Origin: SKIA01 sp047602905
GTDB taxonomy: Archaea; Nanobdellota; Nanobdellia; Woesearchaeales; SKIA01
Assembly (NCBI GenBank): GCA_047602905.1
Contig: JBLKOP010000006.1
Span: forward strand, 1 to 59,741
Direction: 5' to 3'
Length of the DNA: 59,741 nucleotides
A program made the position numbers and the translations under genes. Of the stretch, positions 48,782 through 57,159 are shown piece after piece (the first letter of the stretch is position 1; each line of letters opens with the position of its first letter). Below the pieces are notes generated by a model. The model was not told the origin of the DNA and did not search any database. It saw only the letters and a list, made by a program, of their open reading frames with translations.

Positions 48782-49473
48782 GTGCACAGAGCGTTTGTTG
48801 TTGGGTACCACTCGCACAAGGTTTGTTCTAGTTCGTTTCTGGACACAAACCCTGCTAGGGGTTCTTCATTAACAACGATTGTTGGGTACTCTGTTACGTT
48901 GTGTCTGTTCATAAGTAACTGAATGGTTGGTTCTGTTGTTGCGAGTCGTTCATTAAAGCTAAATATAAGGAGGTCTTGTTGAAGGACTCGTTTTAGGTAT
49001 GTGAGTACGAATGCTTGGTCTTCGCAGCGAGGACAATCACTTGTTTCTGTGTAGAAATACAGTATTGTTGCTGCTTCTTCTCCGCAAAGCTCTTGAGTTT
49101 TTTGTGCGAGTAGGTAGTAGCGTATTTGTGCGTGTGTGTATTCTCGTGAGAGGACAAGGAAGTCTTCTTGTTTTAGTGTTGCGTCTTCTTGAAAGGTTTC
49201 TAGGCGTACACGCGCGCTTTCTAGGTTGTTTATGTTTTGCTCAAAGGTTGTTCGTAGTGCTGCGCAGTCTCCGTCTTGAGCTATTTGTTCTATGAGTTGG
49301 TGTTGTAGTTGCATGCTGCTGTACTCTACTCGTTGTTGGTTGTACGTTTCTGCTAGGTACGTTGTTCTTTGGCTTTCAATAACGAGTCCTGCAAAGAAGC
49401 CAAGAAGAAAGATAAGTCCTGTTATGAGAAACGCTGCTACGTACCTTCTTTTTTTGAGTTCTTTTCTTACCAT
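48778..49473 (-). CDS. Membrane-anchored thioredoxin-like protein
   Basis: A 231-residue protein with one N-terminal helix (residues ~11-31), a coiled-coil or helical stretch rich in Gln and Arg (~40-125), and a thioredoxin-like domain with ILYFYTETSDCPRCEDQAFV (CPRC at 147-150) and YPTIVVNEEPLAGFVS (cis-Pro). It faces outwards and may form or reduce disulfides in exported proteins, many of which here are Cys-rich. It overlaps both neighbours in the glycosyltransferase operon. Confidence 0.72.
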   Translation of the reverse strand: MVRKELKKRRYVAAFLITGLIFLLGFFAGLVIESQRTTYLAETYNQQRVEYSSMQLQHQLIEQIAQDGDCAALRTTFEQNINNLESARVRLETFQEDATLKQEDFLVLSREYTHAQIRYYLLAQKTQELCGEEAATILYFYTETSDCPRCEDQAFVLTYLKRVLQQDLLIFSFNERLATTEPTIQLLMNRHNVTEYPTIVVNEEPLAGFVSRNELEQTLCEWYPTTNALCT

Positions 49474-50717
49474 TTCTGCACCTTTCCAAGGAGTAGGTCT
49501 TTAGTTACTACTGCCCACGTGGCTGCTAGGAGGAAGAAGTAGAATATAAGATATGTGCTTACTATGAGTGGGTTGTACGTGAGTGTTCGTTCTTTTGCGT
49601 AGTACGTTGCTAGTCGTAAGATAGTTATTGATAGCGTGAACATGACTGCAAGTAACACGATGCTTGCTGCTGATAAATCTACAAACGCTATGTCTATTGT
49701 TATTGTTTGTAAGTAGGTGAGTATGTCAAAGCGTACAAGGCCGAGTTGTAGAGCGTTTTTGAGTATTGGTTTGAGTAGTTCGTATAGGAGGGTTCCTACG
49801 AGTAAGAGGCTGATTACTCCTGAGAGGATGAGTATGGGTAGTTGCATCATTCCAAAATCTCCCCATTTCTTGTTAAAGAGCATGTGTCGGTATTGTATTG
49901 CTGTGAGCACTCCTCCTTTAAACCATCTGTTTCTTTGTGCGAGGTATCGTTTCATGTTTGGCATCGCGTTCGTGTATACTTCTCCTTCTAGGCTCTGTAT
50001 TATTCTGTAGTTGTTTTGTTGTAGTCGAACAGTCATTTCTAAGTCTTCGGTGATGTTTGTTTCATCAAAATACCCGTTTTTTTGTATGAGGCTTTTGTTG
50101 TATACACTAAAGGGTCCTGGTGCTACGTGTACTGCGTCTAGTTGTCCCATGATTTTTTTAAAGAACACGTTTACGAGGTATTCGTACCACTGGAGTTTTT
50201 CTAGGAGGTTGAGTTTTTTGTTGTTTTTTATCTTCATTACCGGTATGACTACCGCTACTTCTTCTGTGCTAAAGTGTTTGATGAGTTCTTTGAGTGTTTC
50301 TGGGTGTACTTCTGAGTCTGCGTCTAGGCACACAAAGTATTCTCCTTTTGCTTTTCTTACTGCTCTGTTGAGCGCTGCTCCTTTTCCTTTGTTTTTTTGG
50401 TTGAGTACGTGTACGTGTTCGTGGTGGGTGTAGTTGTTTGCTATGTTTCTTGTTTTGTCTGTGCTTCCGTCGTTAATTACAAGTATTTCTAGTTTGTTTT
50501 TTGGGTAGTTGATGTTGAGTGCTGACTCGATAGTTTTTGCTATTGTTTTTTCTTCGTTGTACGCGGGTATTGCTATGGTTACTTGCGGGTATGTTCTGCG
50601 TTTGTTTGTTGGTTGTTTTTCTTCTCCTTCTAGGTATACAAGCAGCCAGAATACTGAGAAGTATAGTGATATGAAGTAGACGGTGTATTGAAGGAGGATG
50701 AGCAGGGTTATGTCCAT
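49467..50717 (-). CDS. Processive-type GT2 glycosyltransferase
   Basis: A 416-residue membrane GT2 enzyme (cellulose/hyaluronan synthase-like). One N-terminal helix is followed by the catalytic domain: TIAIPAYNEEKTIAKTIESA, ILVINDGSTDKTRNIA, FVCLDADSEVHPETLKEL (DxD), NITEDLEMTVRLQQN and LAQRNRWFKGGVLTAIQYR (QxxRW). Three or four C-terminal helices follow. The complete motif set makes activity likely. Confidence 0.9.
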   Translation of the reverse strand: MDITLLILLQYTVYFISLYFSVFWLLVYLEGEEKQPTNKRRTYPQVTIAIPAYNEEKTIAKTIESALNINYPKNKLEILVINDGSTDKTRNIANNYTHHEHVHVLNQKNKGKGAALNRAVRKAKGEYFVCLDADSEVHPETLKELIKHFSTEEVAVVIPVMKIKNNKKLNLLEKLQWYEYLVNVFFKKIMGQLDAVHVAPGPFSVYNKSLIQKNGYFDETNITEDLEMTVRLQQNNYRIIQSLEGEVYTNAMPNMKRYLAQRNRWFKGGVLTAIQYRHMLFNKKWGDFGMMQLPILILSGVISLLLVGTLLYELLKPILKNALQLGLVRFDILTYLQTITIDIAFVDLSAASIVLLAVMFTLSITILRLATYYAKERTLTYNPLIVSTYLIFYFFLLAATWAVVTKDLLLGKVQKW

Positions 50718-50755
50718 TTGGTTATTGGTTGGTTGTTGGTGGTTAAAAATCTTGC

Positions 50756-51871
50756 TTAGGTTCGCATCCAGAGTTGGTGTTCTGCGTCTCGTACGAGTAC
50801 GTAGTTTCTGCTGTTCTCTAGTATTGTTCGTAAACGTACTGCTCTGTAGTCTTGTTCTATGAGTATGTAGGTTGTTGCTTGCTCTCCTAGTTGTTGGCTG
50901 CTATGTACTTGTGTGAGGTTGTGTGCTTCTCTTACTTGTATGTTGTTCCAGCGTAGCGCTTCTTCTTGGGTGCTTAGCGTGCTTATTTCTTGTATTTCTA
51001 GTTCTCTGAGTAGTTGTATGGTTTCTTGAAGTTCATTAGTTGGTTCTTGAATGATTGCTTGACTCGTCGCTGCTGTTGCTGCGAAGAGTAGTGTGAGGAG
51101 TATGAAGTAGTTGGTTGCTGTTTTTACGGTTGGTAAATCCCATTTCCTGCTTCTTAGCGTTTTTAGTGCGTATCCTCCTAGTACTGCGCAGATCGTTGCT
51201 GCTATGATGGTTGTTTCTGGGTAGAGTATTGCAAGGAGTAGTGTTGTGTGTGTTATGAGTAGGGGGAGTGCGTTGTTTTCGTTCCATATGAAGATGCTTC
51301 CTAGTATTGCTAAGAGTATTGCTATTATGCTTATGGCTGCTGCTTGTTGTAGTTCTGCGAATTGTAGGAGTATGTTTGCTTCATACATGCTTGTGCTGTA
51401 CGCTATAAGTATTGCGAGTAGTGTTATGAGTGTTTTTGTTCGTTGTTTGTTGTATAGTTGGTAGAGTAGTAGGGGTGCTGCTATGCTTATTGCTGCTTGG
51501 TGAAAGAGTACTGCTAGTGTTGCGGTAATGCTTGCTGTGTTGTTTTGTCGGTTCTTGTACGTGTATAGTGCGAGTAGTGCGAGGATGATTGCTGCTGGGC
51601 TGGTGATTGCTGCTGCAAGTATTGGTGGGCTAAGAAGGAGTAGGAGGGTTGTTTCTACAGGTGTTTTTTCTTGTTGTAGTGTTTTTGCAAGAAGGAGTAA
51701 GAAGGTTGTTGTGAGGAGTAGCGCTGCTGCTATGAGTGTTTCTTGTTGTGCTGGTATGGTGTTTAGGAATGTGTAGGTGTTGTTTCCTGTAAAGTATGGG
51801 TTGTTGTTTACTCGTATGAGTGCTACTGTTAGTGGTGCTAGTAGGAGAGTTGTTGTGATTGCACGACGCAT
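50756..51871 (-). CDS. Polytopic membrane protein, probable GT-C member
   Basis: A 371-residue protein with about nine or ten Leu/Ala/Ile/Thr-rich helices (LLLATIAYARR-type ends) and a soluble C-terminal tail (ELQETIQLLRELEIQEISTL ... LVRDAEHQLWMRT). No classical DE motif can be placed with confidence. It overlaps the upstream GT-C-like gene by 34 bases and looks like a shorter relative of it. Confidence 0.6.
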   Translation of the reverse strand: MRRAITTTLLLAPLTVALIRVNNNPYFTGNNTYTFLNTIPAQQETLIAAALLLTTTFLLLLAKTLQQEKTPVETTLLLLLSPPILAAAITSPAAIILALLALYTYKNRQNNTASITATLAVLFHQAAISIAAPLLLYQLYNKQRTKTLITLLAILIAYSTSMYEANILLQFAELQQAAAISIIAILLAILGSIFIWNENNALPLLITHTTLLLAILYPETTIIAATICAVLGGYALKTLRSRKWDLPTVKTATNYFILLTLLFAATAATSQAIIQEPTNELQETIQLLRELEIQEISTLSTQEEALRWNNIQVREAHNLTQVHSSQQLGEQATTYILIEQDYRAVRLRTILENSRNYVLVRDAEHQLWMRT

Positions 51872-53265
51872 TGTAGTTGGTTCACCTCGTAGTAGTTTGT
51901 TGTGTGTACTCGTGTGTAGCAGGGAAGGGTGTATTTGCTTGGTGTGGTGGTTATTATTCTTTGTACTCCTAGGTCGTTGAGTATGTGTACTTGTTGGGTG
52001 AGGGTTGCTGTTGGTAGTTGGTTGATTGTTTCTTTTGTTTCTTGGCTGTGTTTGTTTGCGTATTGGTTGCTTGTAAGGAGTGTTTTGTGTCCGTGGTAGT
52101 GTAGTGCGAAGCCGAGTTCTTCATTCCAGTGGTGTGTGTGTTCGCTTGGTGGTAGTGTTGTGAGGAGTTCTTGTTGTTGTGGCGTTAGTGTTTGGGTGAG
52201 TGTTTCTGGTGCGTTGGTTATTGCTGGTAGTGCGTGTGCGGTAAGAAAGAGTATGATGATGATTGCTGCTAGTGCGTTGTAGCTTTGCGGTATTCTTGCT
52301 TTGTGTTTTTCTTGTGTGTATAGGTTAATGGTTTTTGCTGTTAGTGGCAGGAGTAGTAGGCTGAGGAGGAGTATTGCTTGGTTGTTGTTTATGACGTTTG
52401 TGCTCATCGCAAGTATTATTGCGAGGATAACTCCGAGTATCGGGTAGGCTTTTGTTGTTGTTTTGTCTTGTATGTAGGTGTATGCTGCGTAGCTTCCTGC
52501 GAGTACGGTGAGTATTCCTATTCCTGCTACTATTGTTGTTATGTCTGCTAGTTGGTTGCTGTGGTTCCAGAAGGTTTGTATTCCGTGGTCTCGTATGGTG
52601 TTGTTGTAGGTTATAAGCGCAGCCCATATGCTTACAAATGTTACGAGTAGGGTTGCTTCAACAGTTTTTTTTGGTACTTCTTTTTGTTGTATTTTTGTTA
52701 GTGTTACTGCGAGGAGTAGTCCTATTGCTACGAGGATGCTTAGTGGTGTTGTTAGTGCGAGTGCTGTTGTGCTGATGAGGAGGAGTGTTTGGTGTTTTGG
52801 GCTTCTTGTTGTGCTTATGTATGCGTGTAGGGTGAGGAGTATGAGTGGTATTGCTAGTGTGTAGGGTGTTGTTTGCAGGGTTGTTTGTTGGTAGAGTAGT
52901 GGTGAGAAGCTGCTTGCGAGTGCTGTTATGCTTGGTGCTTGTTGGTGTGTGCTTACGTGTTCTGTGAGTTTATAGGTGAGGTATGGTATGCTTGCTGTTG
53001 CTAGTGTTGTTATGATGAATGCTGCTGTTATGGTGTTCATGAATAGTGCAAGAAATGCTATGAGGTAGTGGTATAGTGGTGGGTAGTCGTAGGTTGCTTG
53101 GTTCCAGGTTTTCTCGTCTTGAAGTAAGGGTAGTCCTGTTTCTTGTATGTGTTCTGCGTATGTTAGGTGCTCGTAGCTTTCTATTGTTGGTCCTGTTGCT
53201 TGTGTTAGGAGGAGTAATTGTATGATTAGCGTGAGTATTGTTGCTATAGTTACGCTTGTTTTCAT
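51838..53265 (-). CDS. GT-C-like membrane glycosyltransferase
   Basis: A 475-residue protein with 10-12 helices. After the first helix, TGPTIESYEHLTYAEHIQET has the acidic pair placed where GT-C enzymes carry theirs, then YDYPPLYHYLIAFLALFMNT matches the typical second motif. The C-terminal ~110 residues are soluble (EHTHHWNEELGFALHYHGHK). It is the first gene of the second glycosylation operon; TATA-like sequence lies near 53290-53310 on this strand. Confidence 0.72.
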   Translation of the reverse strand: MKTSVTIATILTLIIQLLLLTQATGPTIESYEHLTYAEHIQETGLPLLQDEKTWNQATYDYPPLYHYLIAFLALFMNTITAAFIITTLATASIPYLTYKLTEHVSTHQQAPSITALASSFSPLLYQQTTLQTTPYTLAIPLILLTLHAYISTTRSPKHQTLLLISTTALALTTPLSILVAIGLLLAVTLTKIQQKEVPKKTVEATLLVTFVSIWAALITYNNTIRDHGIQTFWNHSNQLADITTIVAGIGILTVLAGSYAAYTYIQDKTTTKAYPILGVILAIILAMSTNVINNNQAILLLSLLLLPLTAKTINLYTQEKHKARIPQSYNALAAIIIILFLTAHALPAITNAPETLTQTLTPQQQELLTTLPPSEHTHHWNEELGFALHYHGHKTLLTSNQYANKHSQETKETINQLPTATLTQQVHILNDLGVQRIITTTPSKYTLPCYTRVHTTNYYEVNQLQCVVQSQQLSY

Positions 53266-53358
53266 GGTTCTTGGTTGGTTGTTCTGTGTTATAAGTAAAA
53301 TTATTTTCTTTATAGAAAAATATTTGTGTTTTTATACACCAACTCGTTACTAAGCTGT

Positions 53359-54012
53359 ATGGACGCTCACCCGACAGGAAGTGAAGCCTTTGACGAGCTA
53401 CTCAGAGGAGGTTTTGAAAAAGGAATTATTACTACTATTTACGGTCCTTCCGGAAGTGGAAAAAGCAACCTTACCCTCCTTGCTACCGCTACTAACGAGC
53501 AAAAAACGGTGTTTGTTGATACAGAGGGCAGCTTCTCTGTTGATCGTCTTGAGCACTTCGCTTTTGATGCAGAAAAGGCGCTTAAAAACGTTATTTTGCT
53601 TGCAGCAACGAGTTTTGAGCAACAAACCAAGATCATCACGCAACTCTCTAAGCTCGTTACAGAGGATGTATCGTTAGTTATTGTTGATGGCATCGCTGCT
53701 CAGTACCGAGCAGCTATGGCAAGAAGTGAGGAGAACTTGAATAATCAGCTCTCCGAGCAGATTAACGCGTTGTTTGCTGTTGCTGCTGAGAATAACATTC
53801 CTGTAGTGATTACTTCACAAGTCTATGCTGATATGGAGGGAGACGGAGTAAAAGTCGTTGGAGGAGATATTGTTAAGTACAATAGTAAGTGTTTGTTAGA
53901 GTTACAAAATGATGAAGGACATGTAGCTATTATTCGTAAACACCGCTTCTTACCTGAAGGAACAAGTAAGCGCTTTGTTATTGATGCTGTCGGTATTTAT
54001 GAAGAGAAATAA
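53359..54012 (+). CDS. radB: DNA repair protein RadB
   Basis: The short archaeal RecA-family paralogue (217 residues) that assists RadA. MDAHPTGSEAFDELLRGGFE starts it; Walker A is YGPSGSGKSNL near residue 30, and Walker B SLVIVDGIAAQYR near 112. The N-terminal helix-hairpin-helix domain of RadA is absent, as expected. I use the ATG at 53359, which begins the conserved sequence. radA lies 1.1 kb away. Confidence 0.92.
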   Translation: MDAHPTGSEAFDELLRGGFEKGIITTIYGPSGSGKSNLTLLATATNEQKTVFVDTEGSFSVDRLEHFAFDAEKALKNVILLAATSFEQQTKIITQLSKLVTEDVSLVIVDGIAAQYRAAMARSEENLNNQLSEQINALFAVAAENNIPVVITSQVYADMEGDGVKVVGGDIVKYNSKCLLELQNDEGHVAIIRKHRFLPEGTSKRFVIDAVGIYEEK

Positions 54013-54033
54013 AAAAAAAGTATTTTTTGTTGT

Positions 54034-54654
54034 TTATTCGTCTGAAAAGTCTTCTAGTGTTGCACTAAATTCTTCTTCACTAGCGATTTCTTTTCTGTTT
54101 AGTAAGTACTGCTTTGCTAGTGTGTAGAACACTAGTGCTAGGCTTTTCTTTCCTTTGTTATTGCACGGAATGACTAGGTCTATGTTGTTTGCTTGGTTGT
54201 TTGTGTCACACAAAGCTACTACGGGTATTCCTACTCGTAGAGCGTCTCTGACTGCGTTTCTGTCTGGCCAAGCATCTGTTACGATAAGCAGTTTTGCTTC
54301 TGCGTACTTGTCTAGATTAGGGTTAGTAAGCATTCCTGGGCTGTATCTTCCTGCGTGTATGCGTATACCGGTGAGTTTGTTAAGCATTCTCAGCGGTCTC
54401 CAACCGTTTTCTCGGCGGCTTACTACGAGGATGTCTTCTGGGTTGTACTTGCTTACGAAGCTTCCGAGTACTCGTAGTCGTTCATCGATTTGTTGTATGT
54501 CTAGTATGCTTAGTCCGTCTGGGCGGGTTTTAAAAATGAACTTTTGCATGTATCGCGTTCTAAATTTTGTTCCTATGTGTATTCCGCTTTTCAGGTACGT
54601 TTCTGTACTGACTAGCTGGTTCTCGTTTTCTAGTGTTTGTTCTTCTTCTATCAT
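54034..54654 (-). CDS. rps2: Ribosomal protein S2
   Basis: Small-subunit protein uS2, 206 residues. YLKSGIHIGTKFRTRYMQKF, YKFNPEDI-like KYNPEDILVVSRRENGWRPL, RIHAGRYSPGMLTNPNLDKY, LLIVTDAWPDRNAVRDALRV and VALCDTNNQANNIDLVIPCN are diagnostic. I use the ATG at 54654; the seven codons before it start only with TTG. Confidence 0.95.
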   Translation of the reverse strand: MIEEEQTLENENQLVSTETYLKSGIHIGTKFRTRYMQKFIFKTRPDGLSILDIQQIDERLRVLGSFVSKYNPEDILVVSRRENGWRPLRMLNKLTGIRIHAGRYSPGMLTNPNLDKYAEAKLLIVTDAWPDRNAVRDALRVGIPVVALCDTNNQANNIDLVIPCNNKGKKSLALVFYTLAKQYLLNRKEIASEEEFSATLEDFSDE

Positions 54655-54789
54655 ATGGTGTTCTCTGTGGAACAAGAAATGCGTTTCTCGCCCACGTTTT
54701 TTATCGCCTCACGTGGTTTTGTTACGGCACACCGCAACGTTGGCAATACTAGTGGGATGAATACGTGTTTTATAAGTGTGTCGAGAAGT

Positions 54790-55071
54790 TTAGAATTCTT
54801 CGCTTTCTTCTACGTTCTCATAGTCTAGCTCGTCTAGAGGGTCTTGTTTTCCTCCAAAGTCGCTTGGTGTTGCTTCTCCTACGACTGTTGCAAACGCTAC
54901 TGAGGGGAGTACTTTGGTTATTTCTACGTTGAGAAGTTGTCCTTTCTTTGCTCCTGCTACAAATATGACAAAGCCGTTTATTTTTGCTACTCCGTCTCCT
55001 TTGTCTCCTACGCTCTCGATATTAACTGCGACTACTTCTCCTTCAGAAATGGGTGGTGCTTGTTGTGCCAC
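54790..55071 (-). CDS. TRAM-domain RNA-binding protein
   Basis: A 93-residue protein. EGEVVAVNIESVGDKGDGVA, KINGFVIFVAGAKKGQLLNV and ITKVLPSVAFATVV make up a TRAM domain, the small beta-barrel that binds tRNA or mRNA; single-TRAM proteins act as archaeal RNA chaperones, notably in the cold. The C-terminus is an acidic tail (DELDYENVEESEEF). Confidence 0.88.
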   Translation of the reverse strand: MAQQAPPISEGEVVAVNIESVGDKGDGVAKINGFVIFVAGAKKGQLLNVEITKVLPSVAFATVVGEATPSDFGGKQDPLDELDYENVEESEEF

Positions 55072-55158
55072 TATATATTCACACAGATTGGTTTATTTAT
55101 AAAAGTACTGGAAATACTGTTCATAAAAAAAGAGAAAAAATATTTTTTTGTCAAGAAA

Positions 55159-56121
55159 TTATAGTTCTATATCTTCAAGTCCTTCTTCTCGTATAAAAAA
55201 GCCGCACTCTCCGTCTGGTAGGTTTGGTGCGTCGATGAGTTTTGCTACTCTGCTTCCTTTGCGTCCTTTGCGCAAATAAATTCTAAATGCGCTTTTGTGC
55301 GCTACGATGTGTCCTCCTATCGCTGCTGTTGGGTCTCCAAAGAACGCGTCTGGTTTGCTCATTACTTGATTTGTTACAAACACGCATAAGTTGTGCATGT
55401 CGGCTAGTTTTCCAAGCACGTGCATGTGTTTATTGAGTTTTTGTTGTCTCTCAGCAAGTGTTCCTCGCCCGACAAACTCTGCTCTAAAGTGTGCTGTTAG
55501 GCTGTCTACAACGACGAGTTTTACGTTGTTTCCTTCTTTAATGACTTCTTCTACTTTTTCTGCTAAGAGCATTTGGTGATCGCTATTATACGCTTTTGCT
55601 ACTTTGATGCTTCGTAGAGCTTCTTCTGGTTCGAGGTCAAAAGCTGGTGCGAGTTGCATAATTCTTTCTGGTCGAAACGTGTTTTCTGTGTCTATATACA
55701 CTGCTACGCTTCCAGGAAATTCTTTTTGTATGCTGCACGCAAGGATATGTGCTATTTGTGTTTTTGCGCTTCCGAATTCTCCAAAGCACTCGGTTATGCT
55801 TCCTGTTTCAAAGCCTCCTCCCATGAGTTCGTCAAAACTTTTACTTCCGATACTAATTTTACTTACGGATTTTCTTTTCGCAAGTACTTCCTCAGCGCTT
55901 ACAAAGCCCATGTCCATCATGTCTCTTGCTGCTCGGATGATCTTGCGAGCTGCTGCTTCTGTTACTCCTGCTGCGTCTGTGAGTTGTCCTGGTGTTGCTA
56001 CTGCTATTGCTATTACGCTATCAAAGCCTCCTGCTTCTAGCTTTTCTGCTGTTGCAGGCCCTACTCCTGGTAGCTCTGAGAGTTGTGGTTCTTTGATTGT
56101 CATGGTTTCTTGTTCTGTCAT
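55159..56121 (-). CDS. radA: Recombinase RadA, Walker A Gly replaced by Ala
   Basis: The archaeal Rad51/RecA homologue (320 residues). An N-terminal helix-hairpin-helix domain (LPGVGPATAEKLEAGGFDSV) is followed by the polymerisation motif region and the ATPase core. Walker A is GEFGSAKT at residues 114-121; the normal GEFGSGKT has Gly before the Lys. VVVDSLTAHFRAEFVGRGTL is Walker B and loop L1, and NQVMSKPDAFFGDPTAAIGG is L2, both complete. The start is set by AAGGAGG eight bases upstream. Confidence 0.95.
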   Translation of the reverse strand: MTEQETMTIKEPQLSELPGVGPATAEKLEAGGFDSVIAIAVATPGQLTDAAGVTEAAARKIIRAARDMMDMGFVSAEEVLAKRKSVSKISIGSKSFDELMGGGFETGSITECFGEFGSAKTQIAHILACSIQKEFPGSVAVYIDTENTFRPERIMQLAPAFDLEPEEALRSIKVAKAYNSDHQMLLAEKVEEVIKEGNNVKLVVVDSLTAHFRAEFVGRGTLAERQQKLNKHMHVLGKLADMHNLCVFVTNQVMSKPDAFFGDPTAAIGGHIVAHKSAFRIYLRKGRKGSRVAKLIDAPNLPDGECGFFIREEGLEDIEL

Positions 56122-56129
56122 AGTCTTTT

Positions 56130-56174
56130 CCTCCTTAAAGGGTTATTGCTTTCATACACTGAGTCGTTTATATA
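56130..56174 (-). promoter_or_regulatory. radA Shine-Dalgarno and TATA box
   Basis: AAGGAGG (56130-56136) stands eight bases before the radA ATG. TATATAAA (56167-56174) is about 50 bases from the ATG, giving a short leader of some 20-25 bases. Confidence 0.6.
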
Positions 56175-56188
56175 CCGTTTGGCCGTGC

Positions 56189-56210
56189 GTGTCCAGTGTG
56201 TCCAGTGAGA
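56189..56210 (+). promoter_or_regulatory. Duplicated GTCCAGTG motif upstream of the radA promoter
   Basis: GTGTCCAGTGTGTCCAGTGAGA: two near-copies of GTCCAGTG, 15 bases upstream of the radA TATA box. It matches the galE element (2841-2860) at all but one base over 20 and shares its flanking GTGCGT/GTACGT. Orientation to the promoter is opposite in the two cases, as some operators tolerate. Confidence 0.5.
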
Positions 56211-56287
56211 TTGTTTTCGTAAAAAAAGGTGTTTTTGGGTTTCTAAAGACAAAACATATAAGATAAGTAAACAGAACAAGTAATAGT

Positions 56288-56389
56288 ATGTTATCAAAAG
56301 AAAGTCTCTACACCATGCTTGCCTCAGAAGAAGTTCTAAAAAAAGAGTGGGATACTGAAGTAGATAAGACTTGGAATCCTAAGAATTAG
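56288..56389 (+). CDS. Tiny antitoxin-like protein (33 aa), possibly truncated
   Basis: Reads MLSKESLYTMLASEEVLKKE then WDTEVDKTWNPKN and TAG. The SEEVLKKEWD...E.D..W pattern is that of short archaeal antitoxin-like proteins that accompany PIN or RelE toxins and end soon after the Trp. The toxin gene is absent: a minus-strand membrane gene follows directly. It may be an orphan or a decayed pair. Confidence 0.45.
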   Translation: MLSKESLYTMLASEEVLKKEWDTEVDKTWNPKN

Positions 56390-56397
56390 AAGAAAGA

Positions 56398-56841
56398 TTA
56401 GAACAAGAGCAACCAAATAAATAATGCTACAAAAAGAAAAAATATTCCTTTCTCCAAAACCCCTCCTACTCTCACAAACCCGCGTAATTTTACCTCTGAG
56501 GGCCAAAACGGTTTTACTCCCATGGGTGTGAGCATATCAAGAAGTAGGTGACTAAGAAACCCTGCGCTAAAGGCGAGTACGTGGTTTATTGATACAAGAA
56601 AAGATAACAGTATAATACATATTACTAAGAAGAAGATGCTGTGAAAGAAGCTTCTGTGCTTCGTAAAATACGACAGTAGAGGCACTCGTCTACCCAGAAG
56701 AGACGTTTTCTCATCAATATCAGGAAGTACGCTTGCAAAAAGAATAAGTAACACACTCAGTAACGCGTTCTCAGAAGAAACGAACTCAAGCCAAACAACA
56801 CATAATAATAACCCAAAAAGGAGGTGTGTTCGTCCTTGCAT
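56398..56841 (-). CDS. DUF457/YdjM-type membrane metal-dependent hydrolase
   Basis: A 147-residue membrane protein. Motifs GRTHLLFG (N-terminus), VLPDIDEKTSLLG, FTKHRSFFHSIFF and GFLSHLLLDMLTPMGVKPFW hold the His/Asp residues that define DUF457 (LexA-binding, putative membrane-bound hydrolase). Function unknown. Its codons are T-rich in its own sense, unlike other minus-strand genes here. Confidence 0.82.
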   Translation of the reverse strand: MQGRTHLLFGLLLCVVWLEFVSSENALLSVLLILFASVLPDIDEKTSLLGRRVPLLSYFTKHRSFFHSIFFLVICIILLSFLVSINHVLAFSAGFLSHLLLDMLTPMGVKPFWPSEVKLRGFVRVGGVLEKGIFFLFVALFIWLLLF

Positions 56842-57129
56842 CTAGATGCAAGCGCCACTAGAGCAGCCGTACTGGCAGTGAGCGTAGTTTACTGAGCAGT
56901 CGCTCTGAATAATGGTGAGTTTAGTTCCGTCACAGTACCGCTTAGCTTCACAAGCAGAACTAACTACGTCTGGAGACTGGAGTTGTGGCTGCGTTGCTTG
57001 TCCAGCAAGCGTATCTCCTCGCAACTGCACATCCTCACTAGACGTTTGTGCAGGAAGAGACATGAACGCGGCTACTACAAGAACAATAGCTACTATCCCA
57101 ATAATTCCTGGTATTGTATGATCCGTCAC
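56842..57129 (-). CDS. Small anchored Cys-rich extracellular protein
   Basis: A 95-residue protein. One N-terminal helix (IPGIIGIVAIVLVVAAFMSL) is followed by a Gln/Ser/Thr-rich spacer and a C-terminal module with six Cys in 37 residues (SACEAKRYCDGTKL, DCSVNYAHCQYGCSSGACI). Such knots recur at the ends of DPANN surface proteins. The stop is immediately followed by the start of the DUF457 gene. Confidence 0.62.
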   Translation of the reverse strand: MTDHTIPGIIGIVAIVLVVAAFMSLPAQTSSEDVQLRGDTLAGQATQPQLQSPDVVSSACEAKRYCDGTKLTIIQSDCSVNYAHCQYGCSSGACI

Positions 57130-57159
57130 AAAGAAACATACACCTTCTCCTATTTAAAT

